A stretch of 64,000 nt of DNA. It comes from Polaromonas sp. AET17H-212. GTDB lineage: Bacteria > Pseudomonadota > Gammaproteobacteria > Burkholderiales > Burkholderiaceae_C. Of this stretch, positions 7,718 through 16,459 are shown one piece after another. The notes under the pieces were generated by a model that searched no databases, was not told where the DNA came from, and saw only the letters and a program-made list of their open reading frames with translations. Position 1 is the first letter of the stretch. Every line of letters starts with the position of its first letter. The position numbers and the translations under genes were made by a program. The stretch is taken from contig NZ_NBZW01000001.1 of assembly GCF_002379085.1 (NCBI RefSeq), forward strand, positions 1 through 64,000, written 5' to 3'.

Positions 7718-8911
7718 ATGCAAATGAAATGGACTGCGGTCGCTTTGGCCGCCATGTTGGTTGTTGCCTGCGGCAAAAAAGAAGAAGCTGCGCCGGCCGC
7801 CACTGCACCTGCTGCCCCGGTCGTTGCGGCTCCCGCTCCCGCCGGTGATACGCTCGTTGTCAAGATCGGTCACGTCGCCCCGACTTCCGGCGCGCAGGCC
7901 CATTACGGCAAAGACAATGAAAATGGCGTCCGCATGGCCATCGAGGACCTGAACAAACAGGGCGTCATGATCGGCGGCAAGAAGGCCACCTTCGAAATCG
8001 TCGCTGAAGATGATGCGGCTGATCCGAAACAGGGCACGGCTGCCGCACAAAAACTGTGCGACTCCAAAGTCGCCGGCGTGGTGGGTCACCTCAACTCGGG
8101 CACGACCATTCCTGCCTCCAAGGTCTACAACGACTGCGGCATTCCTCACGTCACCGGTGCCGCCACCAACCCTGACCTGACCAAGCCAGGCTACAACACC
8201 ACCTACCGCATCATCGCCAACGATCTGGCCCTGGGGGCCGGTCTGGCGTTTTACGCTGCCGATACGCTCAAGCTGAAGAAAGTGGCCGTCATCGACGACC
8301 GTTCCGCTTACGGCCAGGGTGTTGCCGACATCTTCAAGAAGACTGCCAAGGAAAAAGGCATGACCGTGGTGGACGAGCAGTTCACCACCGACAAGGCCAC
8401 CGACTTCATGGCCATCCTGACCGCCATCAAGGCCAAAGGCCCTGACGCTATTTTCTACGGCGGCATGGATCCCCAAGCCGGCCCCATGCTGCGCCAGATG
8501 GAGCAGCTCGGCATGAGCAAGGTCAAGTACTTCGGCGGCGACGGCATCTGCACCTCCGAGATCGCCAAACTCGCTGCTGGCGCCAAAACCCTGAGCAACG
8601 TGGTTTGTGCCGAAGGCGGCGCATCGCTGGCCAAGATGCCTGGCGGCGTCGAGTGGAAGAAGCGCTACGACGAGAAGTACCCGAACCAGTTCCAGGTCTA
8701 CAGCCCGTACACCTATGACGCGACTTTCGTGCTGGTCGACGCGATGAAACGCGCCAACTCGAGCGAGCCGAAAGTCTACATCCCCGAGTTGATCAAAACC
8801 AGCTTCAAGGGCGTGACCACCACCATCGAGTTCCTGCCTAATGGCGAACTGAAGAACCCGTCCATCACCTTGTACACCTACAAGGACGGCAAGAAAACGG
8901 CTCTGGAATAA
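7718..8911 (+). CDS. Branched-chain amino acid-type ABC transporter substrate-binding lipoprotein (LivJ-like)
   Basis: A 397-residue periplasmic binding protein of the type I (LivJ/leucine-binding) fold. The N-terminus is a lipoprotein signal with lipobox LVVAC (Cys18), followed by an Ala/Pro-rich linker to about residue 42, then the bilobed domain starting VKIGHVAPTSG. Motifs such as HLNSGTTIPAS and DRSAYGQGVAD are typical. Members bind leucine, isoleucine, valine or related organic acids for an ABC importer. No permease or ATPase genes are adjacent, so this is an orphan binding protein serving a transporter encoded elsewhere. A strong intrinsic terminator follows, so it is probably monocistronic. 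The ligand is not predictable from sequence alone. Confidence 0.9.
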   Translation: MQMKWTAVALAAMLVVACGKKEEAAPAATAPAAPVVAAPAPAGDTLVVKIGHVAPTSGAQAHYGKDNENGVRMAIEDLNKQGVMIGGKKATFEIVAEDDAADPKQGTAAAQKLCDSKVAGVVGHLNSGTTIPASKVYNDCGIPHVTGAATNPDLTKPGYNTTYRIIANDLALGAGLAFYAADTLKLKKVAVIDDRSAYGQGVADIFKKTAKEKGMTVVDEQFTTDKATDFMAILTAIKAKGPDAIFYGGMDPQAGPMLRQMEQLGMSKVKYFGGDGICTSEIAKLAAGAKTLSNVVCAEGGASLAKMPGGVEWKKRYDEKYPNQFQVYSPYTYDATFVLVDAMKRANSSEPKVYIPELIKTSFKGVTTTIEFLPNGELKNPSITLYTYKDGKKTALE

Positions 8912-8930
8912 ATTTTCCGGCCCTCAGCAA

Positions 8931-8958
8931 AAAAGCCACCGCGAGGTGGCTTTTTTTT
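8931..8958 (+). terminator. Intrinsic terminator of the livJ-like gene
   Basis: The stem GCCACC/GGTGGC (8935-8950, loop GCGA) is extended by A-rich/T-rich flanks and followed by eight Ts, 20-45 bp after the lipoprotein stop codon. This is a textbook rho-independent terminator for the plus strand. The A-tract on the 5' side could also give weak minus-strand function. Confidence 0.9.
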
Positions 8959-9083
8959 GTTCCTGGAAAGGAGGCGCGGGAAGACGCTCGCGGTGCTGCA
9001 GCGCCATTCATCGCCGGGAGGGTATTGTTGCGCTGAGGCGGTCAGTCCTGTACCTCAATGGCGGACATAAAAACAGCAGACAC

Positions 9084-9109
9084 AAAAAAGCCCGGACAAG
9101 CCGGGCTTT
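9084..9109 (-). terminator. Intrinsic terminator of tRNA-Ser
   Basis: A 9-bp stem, AAAGCCCGG/CCGGGCTTT (9087-9095 with 9101-9109), has a 5-nt loop. On the minus strand it is followed by a run of six Ts. It lies about 47 bp beyond the 3' end of the minus-strand tRNA gene and is the likely end of that transcript. Confidence 0.88.
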
Positions 9110-9155
9110 CAGGAGTTTTCACTGCCGTGTGGAAAACTCACGGCAACTGTACTTT

Positions 9156-9245
9156 TGGCGGAAAGGGCGGGATTCGAACCCGCGGTGGGTATAACCCCAC
9201 GCACGCTTTCCAGGCGTGTGACTTAAACCGCTCATCCACCTTTCC
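9156..9245 (-). tRNA. tRNA-Ser (anticodon GGA)
   Basis: A 90-nt class II tRNA with encoded CCA. Acceptor arms GGAAAGG and CCTTTCC pair fully, with discriminator G. The anticodon arm CACGC-CTGGAAA-GCGTG gives anticodon GGA, reading UCC/UCU serine codons. A long variable arm and the T-loop GGTTCGAATCC are present. A terminator follows at 9084-9109. Confidence 0.97.
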
Positions 9246-9292
9246 GCGAAGCCTCACATTGTAGCAGTGCGCGGCACACAAGATGGCGTTGA

Positions 9293-9667
9293 TCAGTGAA
9301 GCGCGCTGTGAAAACGGTGTTTTTCCAGTTGCGCGCGTGTCACGAACTCCAGTGCCTTGAGGTGGGTGGACTCCAGAATCACGGGGGGTGCAAAGCCGGC
9401 TTCCAGTGCCTCGCGCCAGCGGTTGGCGCACAGGCACCACCGGTCACCGGGCTTGAGCCCGGCAAAGCGGTACTCCGGCCGCGGTGTCACCAGGTCGTTG
9501 CCTTTGGCTGCTGAAAACACCAGAAAGTCGCTGGTCACCTTGACGCAGACGAGGTGCGAGCCCTGGTCGGACTCGTCGGTGTTGCAGCAGCCGTCGCGGA
9601 AATAGCCGGTCAGCGGGTCGTAGGAGCAGGGGACCAGCTCCGTGCCGAGGACGTTCATGGTGCTCAT
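9293..9667 (-). CDS. DUF2237 family protein
   Basis: A 124-residue protein that matches the DUF2237 family, recognised by the conserved core NVLGTELVPCS near the N-terminus, GYFRDGCCNT at about 21-30 and the middle GDRWCLCANRWREA. The conserved cysteines (C14, the CC pair near 27-28, and the two in WCLCA) suggest metal or redox chemistry, but the family has no established function. The gene is 25 bp past the 3' end of qmcA on the same strand and could be cotranscribed with it. No signal peptide is seen, so a cytosolic location is likely. Confidence 0.85.
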   Translation of the reverse strand: MSTMNVLGTELVPCSYDPLTGYFRDGCCNTDESDQGSHLVCVKVTSDFLVFSAAKGNDLVTPRPEYRFAGLKPGDRWCLCANRWREALEAGFAPPVILESTHLKALEFVTRAQLEKHRFHSALH

Positions 9668-9691
9668 GCGTTTGCCTTCTGCGGATGCTGA

Positions 9692-10606
9692 TCAGGCGGC
9701 CCGGGTGGACTGCACCATGGTCATGGCCGAGGTGATCAGGGCCGAGACTTCGGTCATGTTGCTGGGAACAATCAGCGTGGTCTTGGCGTCAGCCGCGACG
9801 CGGGAGTAGGCCTCCATCGCCTTTTCGGCAACCTTGAGCTGGACCGCCATTTCGCCGCCGGGCTGGCGGATGGCCGCAGCCACGACTTCGATCGCGCGCG
9901 CATTGGCTTCGGCCACCGCCGTGATGGCGGCCGCTTCACCCTGCGCATTGTTGATAGCAGCGAGCTTTTCACCTTCGGAGCGGGCAATGAAGGCCTCGCG
10001 TTCACCGGTGGCGATGTTGATCTGTTCCTGGCGGCGGCCTTCGGAGGCGGCAATCAGTGCGCGTTTTTCACGCTCGGCGGTGATCTGCGACTGCATGGCA
10101 TGCAGGATTTCCTTGGGCGGGGTCAGGTCCTTGATCTCGTAACGCAGCACCTTGACACCCCAGTTCAGTGCGGCCTCGTCGATGGCGGCCACGACCTGGG
10201 CGTTGATGATGTCGCGTTCCTCGAAGGTCTTGTCGAGCTCGAGCTTGCCGATCACGCTGCGCAGCGAGGTCTGCGCCAACTGGGTGACGGCCACGATGTA
10301 GTTGGAGGAGCCGTAGCTGGCGCGCATCGGGTCGGTGACCTGGAAATACAGGATGCCGTCCACCTGCAACTGGGTGTTGTCGCGCGTGATGCAGACCTGG
10401 CTGGGAACGTCGAGCGGGATTTCCTTGAGCGAATGTTTGTAGGCCACGCGGTCAATGAAAGGGATCAGGAAATTGAGGCCCGGTGTCAGGCTGCCGTGGA
10501 ATTTGCCCAGCCGTTCGACGACCCAGGCATTTTGTTGGGGCACGACCTTGATGCTGCGCGCGATAAAAATGACGGCAATCACCAGGATGACGAGTGCAAT
10601 TTCCAT
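9692..10606 (-). CDS. qmcA: SPFH/stomatin-like membrane protease-associated protein QmcA
   Basis: A 304-residue SPFH (band 7) protein. An N-terminal membrane anchor (residues 2-18, ending in FIARSIKVVP) precedes the SPFH domain that begins QQNAWVVERLGKF, followed by an Ala/Glu-rich coiled coil (about 190-260, EKRALIAASEGRRQEQIN). QmcA-type proteins form large cage-like rings on the inner membrane and work with FtsH-type quality control. The nfeD-like gene lies just upstream on the same strand, the usual stomatin/NfeD pair. Order on the minus strand is nfeD-like, qmcA, then DUF2237. Confidence 0.9.
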   Translation of the reverse strand: MEIALVILVIAVIFIARSIKVVPQQNAWVVERLGKFHGSLTPGLNFLIPFIDRVAYKHSLKEIPLDVPSQVCITRDNTQLQVDGILYFQVTDPMRASYGSSNYIVAVTQLAQTSLRSVIGKLELDKTFEERDIINAQVVAAIDEAALNWGVKVLRYEIKDLTPPKEILHAMQSQITAEREKRALIAASEGRRQEQINIATGEREAFIARSEGEKLAAINNAQGEAAAITAVAEANARAIEVVAAAIRQPGGEMAVQLKVAEKAMEAYSRVAADAKTTLIVPSNMTEVSALITSAMTMVQSTRAA

Positions 10607-10673
10607 GAATTTCTCCGTAAAAAAACAAAAACAGGGGCGGCCTCAGCCGACCGGCATCAGACCGTTCACTTTC

Positions 10674-11111
10674 TCACAGTTTGCCGACCACCAGGCGGTT
10701 GCCGTTGAGTTTTCTGACCTTGAAGAGGCCGGGCTGGGGCGCCGCATCATGGTCGGCGAGCTCCACCGTCCATTGGGCGCCGCGGTATTTCACGGTGGCG
10801 GTGGCATCGTCGTTCCACTGCTGCACATGCACGGTCTCGCCGATGTCCATCTGCACGTCCCGGTTGGCATTGGCCTGGGCCGGCCTGGGGCTCTTGCTGC
10901 GTTTCCAGTGCCAGGCCACCACGGCGCCGCCGCCGACCACGGCCGCGACCACAATCTGCAGCATGACGGAGGCACCAAGATGGGCCGCCAGCGCCGCCGC
11001 CGTCATGCCGACGGCCAGCATCAGCAGGTAAAACGTCCCTGTGACCAGTTCCAGCGCCACGGCAGCACCGGCCAGCAGCCACCAAATCGTCGAATCGGAC
11101 AGGGTTGCCAT
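10674..11111 (-). CDS. NfeD-like membrane protein (short form)
   Basis: A 145-residue protein from ATG 11111. The frame is open upstream to 11168, but the upstream extension is basic and the ATG gives the normal family start (MATLSDSTIWWLLAG). Three hydrophobic segments (about 9-28, 30-45, 47-65) precede a C-terminal OB-fold domain of about 75 residues ending RLVVGKL. Short NfeD proteins lack the ClpP-like protease part and act as partners of stomatin-like proteins. The 62-bp spacing to qmcA supports an operon. Confidence 0.85.
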   Translation of the reverse strand: MATLSDSTIWWLLAGAAVALELVTGTFYLLMLAVGMTAAALAAHLGASVMLQIVVAAVVGGGAVVAWHWKRSKSPRPAQANANRDVQMDIGETVHVQQWNDDATATVKYRGAQWTVELADHDAAPQPGLFKVRKLNGNRLVVGKL

Positions 11112-11287
11112 GTTGCGTTTCCTTCGTTTCCTAAAAGCCACATTCTGGGCCACAAATCTCCCCGGCAAGCATAGAACAAGTTCTCAAACCCGACCGGGAA
11201 AGGCCAAGCTGGCGCCGCTGACCGCAAATATCCTTACACTTCGGCCCTGATTCGTTTTTTTTGGCAGCTCCAGGCAAAGGCCTTTTG

Positions 11288-13564
11288 ATGAAATTCCGCT
11301 TTCCCATCGTCATCATTGACGAAGACTTCCGCTCCGAAAATACCTCCGGGCTGGGCATTCGCGCGCTGGCGCAAGCCATAGAAACCGAGGGTTTTGAGGT
11401 GCTGGGCGTGACCAGCTATGGTGACCTGTCGCAGTTTGCGCAGCAGCAAAGCCGTGCCAGCGCCTTCATTTTGTCGATTGACGACGAAGAATTCACGCCC
11501 GGGCCGGATCTGGACCCCGCGGTGGTGAACCTGCGCCACTTCATCGAGGAAGTGCGGCGCAAGAACCTGGATGTGCCGATTTACGTTTATGGCGAAACCA
11601 AGACCTCGCGCCACATCCCCAACGACATCCTGCGCGAGTTGCATGGCTTCATCCACATGTTCGAGGACACGCCCGAGTTTGTGGCGCGCCACATCATCCG
11701 CGAGGCCAAGAGTTACCTGGAGGGCGTGCAGCCGCCATTTTTCAAGGCGCTGCTCGATTACGCCGAGGACGGTTCCTACTCCTGGCACTGCCCGGGGCAT
11801 TCCGGCGGCGTGGCCTTTCTGAAGAGCCCGGTCGGGCAGATGTTCCACCAGTTTTTCGGCGAGAACATGCTGCGCGCCGACGTCTGCAATGCGGTCGAGG
11901 AGCTGGGCCAGTTGCTGGACCATGACGGCCCGGTCGGTGCCTCGGAGCGCAATGCCGCCCGCATCTTCAACGCCGACCACTGCTTTTTCGTGACCAATGG
12001 CACGTCCACCTCGAACAAGATGGTCTGGCACCACACCGTGGCGCCCGGCGATGTGGTGGTGGTGGACCGCAACTGCCACAAGTCCATCCTGCACGCGATC
12101 ATCATGACCGGCTCGATTCCGGTGTTCCTCAAGCCGACGCGCAACCACTTCGGCATCATCGGCCCGATTCCGAAGGAAGAGTTCGAGCAGGCTTCCATCC
12201 AGGCCAAGATCAAGGCCAACCCGCTGCTCAAGGGCGTGGACGCCAAGAAGGTCAAGCCGCGGGTGCTGACCATCACCCAGTCCACCTACGACGGCGTGCT
12301 GTACAACACCGAAACCATCAAGGGCATGCTCGACGGGTATGTCGAGAACCTGCATTTCGACGAGGCCTGGTTGCCGCACGCGGCCTTCCACCCGTTTTAC
12401 GGCAGCTACCACGCGATGGGAAAAAAACGCGCGCGGCCCAAGCAGGCCATGGTGTATGCGACACAGTCCATCCACAAGCTGCTGGCCGGCATCAGCCAGG
12501 CCAGCCACGTGCTGGTGCAGGACTCGCAGACCGTCAAGCTCGACAGGCACCTCTTCAACGAGGCCTACCTGATGCACACCTCGACCTCGCCGCAGTACAG
12601 CATCATCGCCAGCTGCGACGTGGCCGCGGCCATGATGGAGCCGCCCGGCGGCACCGCGCTGGTCGAGGAAAGCATTGCCGAGGCGCTGGATTTTCGCCGC
12701 GCGATGCGCAAGGTCGATGAGGAATACGGCGACGACTGGTGGTTCAAGGTCTGGGGCCCCGAGAAGCTGGTGGACGAGGGCATCGGCCGCTCGGATGACT
12801 GGATCATCAAGGGCGAATCCAAGAATGCCAAGGCCGGCGTCAACTGGCACGGCTTCGGCAAGATGGCGACCGGCTTCAACATGCTGGACCCGATCAAGTC
12901 CACCGTCGTGACACCCGGCATGGACCTGAACGGCAAATTCGCCAAAACCGGCATTCCGGCCAGCATCGTGACCAAGTTCCTGGCCGAGCACGGCGTGGTG
13001 GTGGAGAAAACCGGTCTCTACAGCTTCTTCATCATGTTCACCATCGGCATCACCAAGGGCCGCTGGAACAGCATGCTGACGGCGCTGCAGCAGTTCAAGG
13101 ACGACTACGCCAAGAACCAGCCCATGTGGCGCATCCTGCCGGAGTTCTGCCAGAAATATCCCAAGTACGAAAAAATGGGCCTGGCCGACCTGTGCCAGCA
13201 CATCCACGCGCTCTACGCCAAGTACGACATCGCGCGCCTGACAACCGACATGTATTTAAGCGACCTGACGCCGGCCATGAAGCCCAGCGACGCCTACGCG
13301 CACATCGCGCTGCACAAAACCGAACGCGTCGAGATCGACAAGCTCGAGGGCCGCATCACGGTGGGACTGGTCACGCCCTATCCGCCCGGCATTCCGCTGC
13401 TGATTCCCGGCGAAGTGTTCAACAAGAAGATCGTCGACTACCTGAAGTTCTCACGCGAGTTCAACGCGCAGTGCCCGGGCTTCGAGACCGACATTCATGG
13501 CCTGGTCGAAATTGAAGACGCCGACGGCAAGAAGCACTATTACGCTGACTGCGTGAAAGAGTAA
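11288..13564 (+). CDS. Arginine/lysine/ornithine decarboxylase (large PLP fold-type I)
   Basis: A 758-residue basic amino acid decarboxylase of the AdiA/CadA/SpeC group. The N-terminal response-regulator-like wing domain (about 1-125, starting MKFRFPIVIIDED) is followed by the PLP core with the signature SYSWHCPGHSGG near 165, the cofactor-contact segment HFDEAW, and the Schiff-base Lys397 in TQSIHKLLAG. A C-terminal domain completes the fold. The ATG at 11288 is chosen because it starts the wing domain exactly; the frame is open 27 bp upstream. Products would be agmatine, cadaverine or putrescine. The sequence is closest to the arginine-type enzymes by my reading, but substrate assignment needs a tree. 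It is not next to an antiporter, so an acid-resistance pair is not evident. Confidence 0.88.
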   Translation: MKFRFPIVIIDEDFRSENTSGLGIRALAQAIETEGFEVLGVTSYGDLSQFAQQQSRASAFILSIDDEEFTPGPDLDPAVVNLRHFIEEVRRKNLDVPIYVYGETKTSRHIPNDILRELHGFIHMFEDTPEFVARHIIREAKSYLEGVQPPFFKALLDYAEDGSYSWHCPGHSGGVAFLKSPVGQMFHQFFGENMLRADVCNAVEELGQLLDHDGPVGASERNAARIFNADHCFFVTNGTSTSNKMVWHHTVAPGDVVVVDRNCHKSILHAIIMTGSIPVFLKPTRNHFGIIGPIPKEEFEQASIQAKIKANPLLKGVDAKKVKPRVLTITQSTYDGVLYNTETIKGMLDGYVENLHFDEAWLPHAAFHPFYGSYHAMGKKRARPKQAMVYATQSIHKLLAGISQASHVLVQDSQTVKLDRHLFNEAYLMHTSTSPQYSIIASCDVAAAMMEPPGGTALVEESIAEALDFRRAMRKVDEEYGDDWWFKVWGPEKLVDEGIGRSDDWIIKGESKNAKAGVNWHGFGKMATGFNMLDPIKSTVVTPGMDLNGKFAKTGIPASIVTKFLAEHGVVVEKTGLYSFFIMFTIGITKGRWNSMLTALQQFKDDYAKNQPMWRILPEFCQKYPKYEKMGLADLCQHIHALYAKYDIARLTTDMYLSDLTPAMKPSDAYAHIALHKTERVEIDKLEGRITVGLVTPYPPGIPLLIPGEVFNKKIVDYLKFSREFNAQCPGFETDIHGLVEIEDADGKKHYYADCVKE

Positions 13565-13605
13565 TCAACGCGCGAAACCGGCTCGCCGGTCGCCGGCCGC
13601 GGCGT

Positions 13606-14541
13606 TCAGGGCTGTGCCGGCGCCATGTCCTCCCGAACCCGCAGGAAGCTCGCAAAGCGCGGCACACCGCTGTCATTCAAGCCGCGAAAGCGGTAGGTGA
13701 CGATGCTGCCCACGAGCGGTGGGTGGCGCCGCTGTTCGTCGCTGAAGCCGGTGCCCAGCTTGAAGCGCTTGCCCGGCAGGCCGTCCGCGCCGATCGTCTC
13801 GACCAGCAAAGCGCCCAAGGCCGCCGCATGTTTGCCCTGGCCCGGCCGGTGGGCCAGCACGCGGGCTTCCGCGTCTTCATGCGTCTTGACCTTGAGCAGG
13901 TCGTCATTGCGCAGGCCCTGGTAAAGCGAGGCGCCGCGGTGCAGCATCAGCCCTTCGCCACCCAGCCGGACGGTTTTGGCCAGCAGGCGCTGGAGTTCGG
14001 CATGGCTGGCCACCCGGGACTGCGCGACCGCCTGCACCCAGGGCTGGTCAATGCGGCTGACCACCCCATGGAGGGCCGGAATCCGCTCGGTGAAGGTTCC
14101 GGCCTGCGTGGGCAGGTCGAACACCATGAAACGCAGGGCGCGCCACGCGGCGTCGTCCGGCGTTTGCTGGCGCACGGTAGAGACCGCCTTGGAGAATTGA
14201 CCCCGCCCGGCCCACAACTCGCCGTCCAGGGGCTGCCTGGGCCAGCCCGCCGTGAACCAAGCCGGCGCGGCGATGCGTTCGCCGCCGCGGGTCAGCAACT
14301 TTTCTCCGTCCCAGTAGCCCCGCACGCCGTCGAGTTTTTCACTGACCCAGTAGTCCTGCAGTGCGATGCCGGGGCGGTAGACATTGGCCAGCATCAGCGA
14401 CGGGTTGTTGCCGGCCGCCGCAGCGGGAAGGGCCGGCGCCAACAGGGACGTCAATGCCAGCAGCCAGGGCAGTGCGCGGATGCGAAGGAAAGCGCCGCCC
14501 GCGCGGGGGAGCGTGAAGGTGGGTGGTGGAGGTGTCGTCAT
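13606..14541 (-). CDS. Exported ATP-dependent DNA ligase (LigE-like)
   Basis: A 311-residue minimal ATP-dependent DNA ligase. The nucleotidyltransferase motif I is WVSEKLDGVRGYW with adenylation Lys69. Motif III-like FMVFDLP, motif IV GGEGLMLH and motif V DLLKVKTHED follow in order, then a small OB domain ending near FASFLRVRED. No extra DNA-binding domain is present. The N-terminus carries a hydrophobic signal of about 20 residues ending PALPAAAAG, so the enzyme should be exported to the periplasm, as described for LigE proteins of naturally competent bacteria. ATG 14541 is chosen; the frame extends to 14574. The gene is convergent with the decarboxylase gene and divergent from the GNAT gene. 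A role in repair of DNA during uptake is inference. Confidence 0.85.
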   Translation of the reverse strand: MTTPPPPTFTLPRAGGAFLRIRALPWLLALTSLLAPALPAAAAGNNPSLMLANVYRPGIALQDYWVSEKLDGVRGYWDGEKLLTRGGERIAAPAWFTAGWPRQPLDGELWAGRGQFSKAVSTVRQQTPDDAAWRALRFMVFDLPTQAGTFTERIPALHGVVSRIDQPWVQAVAQSRVASHAELQRLLAKTVRLGGEGLMLHRGASLYQGLRNDDLLKVKTHEDAEARVLAHRPGQGKHAAALGALLVETIGADGLPGKRFKLGTGFSDEQRRHPPLVGSIVTYRFRGLNDSGVPRFASFLRVREDMAPAQP

Positions 14542-14597
14542 GTCGCTGGATTTATTGCATGATTCATGCCGCAAGCGCCCGAACGAAGGGCGGAGTC

Positions 14598-14614
14598 AGC
14601 TATCAAAATAGTAG
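14598..14614 (+). repeat. Dispersed repeat, partial copy R3
   Basis: The right arm AGCTATCAAAATAGTAG lies between the divergent ligase and GNAT genes. A GGGCG just upstream (14588-14593) fits the middle of the element, but the left arm is not recognisable. Confidence 0.5.
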
Positions 14615-14716
14615 TGTTGGAGTTTTTCCGTTTTGCCCGCTTTTCTGGCCTGCGCCTGACGATTGTGCGGTCAGGCGCGGGCCTGCTGCAAGACTGAACC
14701 AGTACAAACTTCATTC

Positions 14717-15457
14717 ATGAACGCCAAAGATGTTGCTTCCATAGAACAGGCCACCCTGGCCGCCGTGGCCCCCGACACCGTGGAGGAGCGGGAGGGCTGG
14801 CTGATGCCGGTCGATCACGGAACCATAGGCCGCGCCCGAAGCGCCGTGCCGCTGCAGCATACGCACGCGGAGCCGGGCGTGCTGGACCGCATCGAGGCGT
14901 ATTACGCGGCGCGCGGCCTGCCGGCGGTGTTTCGCCTGGCCACCGACGCCTGTTTTGACGGTTTGCGCCATGAACTGCGCCAGCGCGGCTACAGCGCCGA
15001 CAAACCCACGCTGGTGCAGTTGGGCACGGTAGCGCGTATGCGCGATGTGTCATCGCAGGTAAGCGCCGAGATCCATGCTGCGCCGGATGCGGCCTGGACG
15101 GCGCTTTTCCTGGGAGAAGGCTTTGATCCGGTGGACGGCGCCTGCCGGGTCAGGGCGCTGAGTCGTGCGCAGGGCTCGGTGTATGCCAGCGTTCGTGAAG
15201 GCGGCCAGGTGCTCGCGGGCGGAGTGGCGGCGTTTGGCCATGGTTGGGTCAGCGTGCACGGCATGCGCACCGTCGCAGGGCACCGCGGCCGGGGTCTCGC
15301 CGGACGGGTGCTGGCCGGGCTGGCCGACATTGCACGGGAGCGGGGCATGGCACGGGTCTTCCTGCAGGTGGAGGCCAGCAACACCGCCGCGCAGGCGTTA
15401 TACCGGCGCGCGGGCTTTGAAGCCGCGTGGTCTTACGTGTACTGGCGCCGCACCTAA
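14717..15457 (+). CDS. GNAT family N-acetyltransferase
   Basis: A 246-residue protein with a C-terminal GNAT fold. The acetyl-CoA-binding signature is VAGHRGRGLAGRVL at about 197-210, followed by the motif B region VFLQVEASNTAAQALYRRAGF near 221-241, both well conserved. The first 110 residues look like a degenerate second GNAT-like domain, a layout seen in several two-domain acetyltransferases. The acceptor substrate is unknown. The ATG at 14717 is chosen over an upstream in-frame GTG because it follows the disordered upstream extension. The gene stands alone and is convergent with fabI. Confidence 0.82.
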   Translation: MNAKDVASIEQATLAAVAPDTVEEREGWLMPVDHGTIGRARSAVPLQHTHAEPGVLDRIEAYYAARGLPAVFRLATDACFDGLRHELRQRGYSADKPTLVQLGTVARMRDVSSQVSAEIHAAPDAAWTALFLGEGFDPVDGACRVRALSRAQGSVYASVREGGQVLAGGVAAFGHGWVSVHGMRTVAGHRGRGLAGRVLAGLADIARERGMARVFLQVEASNTAAQALYRRAGFEAAWSYVYWRRT

Positions 15458-15481
15458 GTAGCTGGCGCGGTTTTGCTCACA

Positions 15482-15534
15482 TTTTAATAGCTGATAGCGC
15501 CCGCTTATCAGGGGCTGAAGCCATATTTGACTCC
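15482..15534 (-). repeat. Dispersed repeat, copy R4 (full)
   Basis: Full-length copy read on the minus strand. Its left arm, GGCTTCAGCCCCTGATAAG, is followed by GCGGGCGC and the right arm AGCTATTAAAAT. It lies between the converging GNAT and fabI genes. In this copy CTGATA and TATCAG can pair across the GC-rich centre, giving a small hairpin. Confidence 0.8.
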
Positions 15535-15561
15535 AAACCCGGGACTGAACCTTGAGCCGGT

Positions 15562-16368
15562 TCAGCTCGCCTCGGCGTCGCGGCCGATGCCGGCCGTGTG
15601 GCTGAAGCCGCCATCCACATAGGTGATTTCGGCGGTGACGCCGGAAGCCAGGTCGGACAGCAGGAAGGCGGCCACATTGCCGACATCCTCGATGGTGACG
15701 TTGCGCCGCAGCGGCGAGGCGGCGGCCACCATGCCCAGCAGCTTGCCGAAGTCCTTGATGCCGCTGGCCGCCAGTGTCTTGATCGGGCCGGCGCTGATGC
15801 CGTTGACGCGCATGCCCTTGGGGCCCAGCGATTCGGCCAGGTAACGCACGCTGGCTTCCAGGCTGGCCTTGGCCAGGCCCATGGTGTTGTAGTTGGGGAT
15901 GGTGCGCTGGGCACCCAGGTAAGTCAGGGTCAGCAGGGCCGACTTGGGGTTGAGGTGGGGCAGGGCGGCCTTGGCCATGGCCGGAAAACTGTAGGCGCTG
16001 ATGTCGTGGGCAATCTTGAAGCCTTCGCGTGTCAGGCCTTCGAGGAAGTCTCCGGCGATCGCCTCGCGTGGCGCGAAACCGATGCTGTGCACAAAACCGT
16101 CAAAGGTCGGCCAGGTTTTGGACAGGTCTGCAAACAGGGCAGCAATCTGCGCATCGTCACCGACATCACAGTCAAAAATCAGCTTGGAGCCAAAGTCGGC
16201 GGCAAATTCGGTGATCCGGTCCTTGAAACGTTCACCCACATAGCTGAAGGCCAGTTCGGCACCTTGGGCGTGGCAGGCCTTGGCAATGCCGTAAGCGATG
16301 GACCGGTTGGACAGGACGCCCGTGATCAACAGTTTTTTTCCGGTGAGAAATCCCGTGGGTGTGCCCAT
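15562..16368 (-). CDS. fabI: Enoyl-[acyl-carrier-protein] reductase (NADH) FabI
   Basis: A 268-residue short-chain dehydrogenase-like enzyme that reduces trans-2-enoyl-ACP, the last step of each fatty acid elongation cycle. The FabI nucleotide-binding start [20 protein letters not shown], the SIGFAPREA segment, and the active-site Tyr-x6-Lys in [10 protein letters not shown] are all visible. The start ATG at 16368 gives the family N-terminus; an upstream extension to 16404 is unlikely. The gene is divergent from yejA with about 90 bp between. FabI is the target of triclosan-type inhibitors; no resistance substitution can be judged here. Confidence 0.94.
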   Translation of the reverse strand: MGTPTGFLTGKKLLITGVLSNRSIAYGIAKACHAQGAELAFSYVGERFKDRITEFAADFGSKLIFDCDVGDDAQIAALFADLSKTWPTFDGFVHSIGFAPREAIAGDFLEGLTREGFKIAHDISAYSFPAMAKAALPHLNPKSALLTLTYLGAQRTIPNYNTMGLAKASLEASVRYLAESLGPKGMRVNGISAGPIKTLAASGIKDFGKLLGMVAAASPLRRNVTIEDVGNVAAFLLSDLASGVTAEITYVDGGFSHTAGIGRDAEAS

Positions 16369-16459
16369 GCGTTGTGCTCCAGTGTGTGCGGGTGAACTGG
16401 CCAAGGGCGCGCTGCGTACATGGCGCTCTTTGCCAACTTAAGTAGTGCAGAATTGTCGC

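Noticed and set aside
9944..9965. Right-arm-like sequence in qmcA (reverse CTGCTATCAACAATGC)
   Set aside because: It encodes AAINNAQGEA, which is plausible native SPFH coding. The palindrome is missing and there is no left arm.
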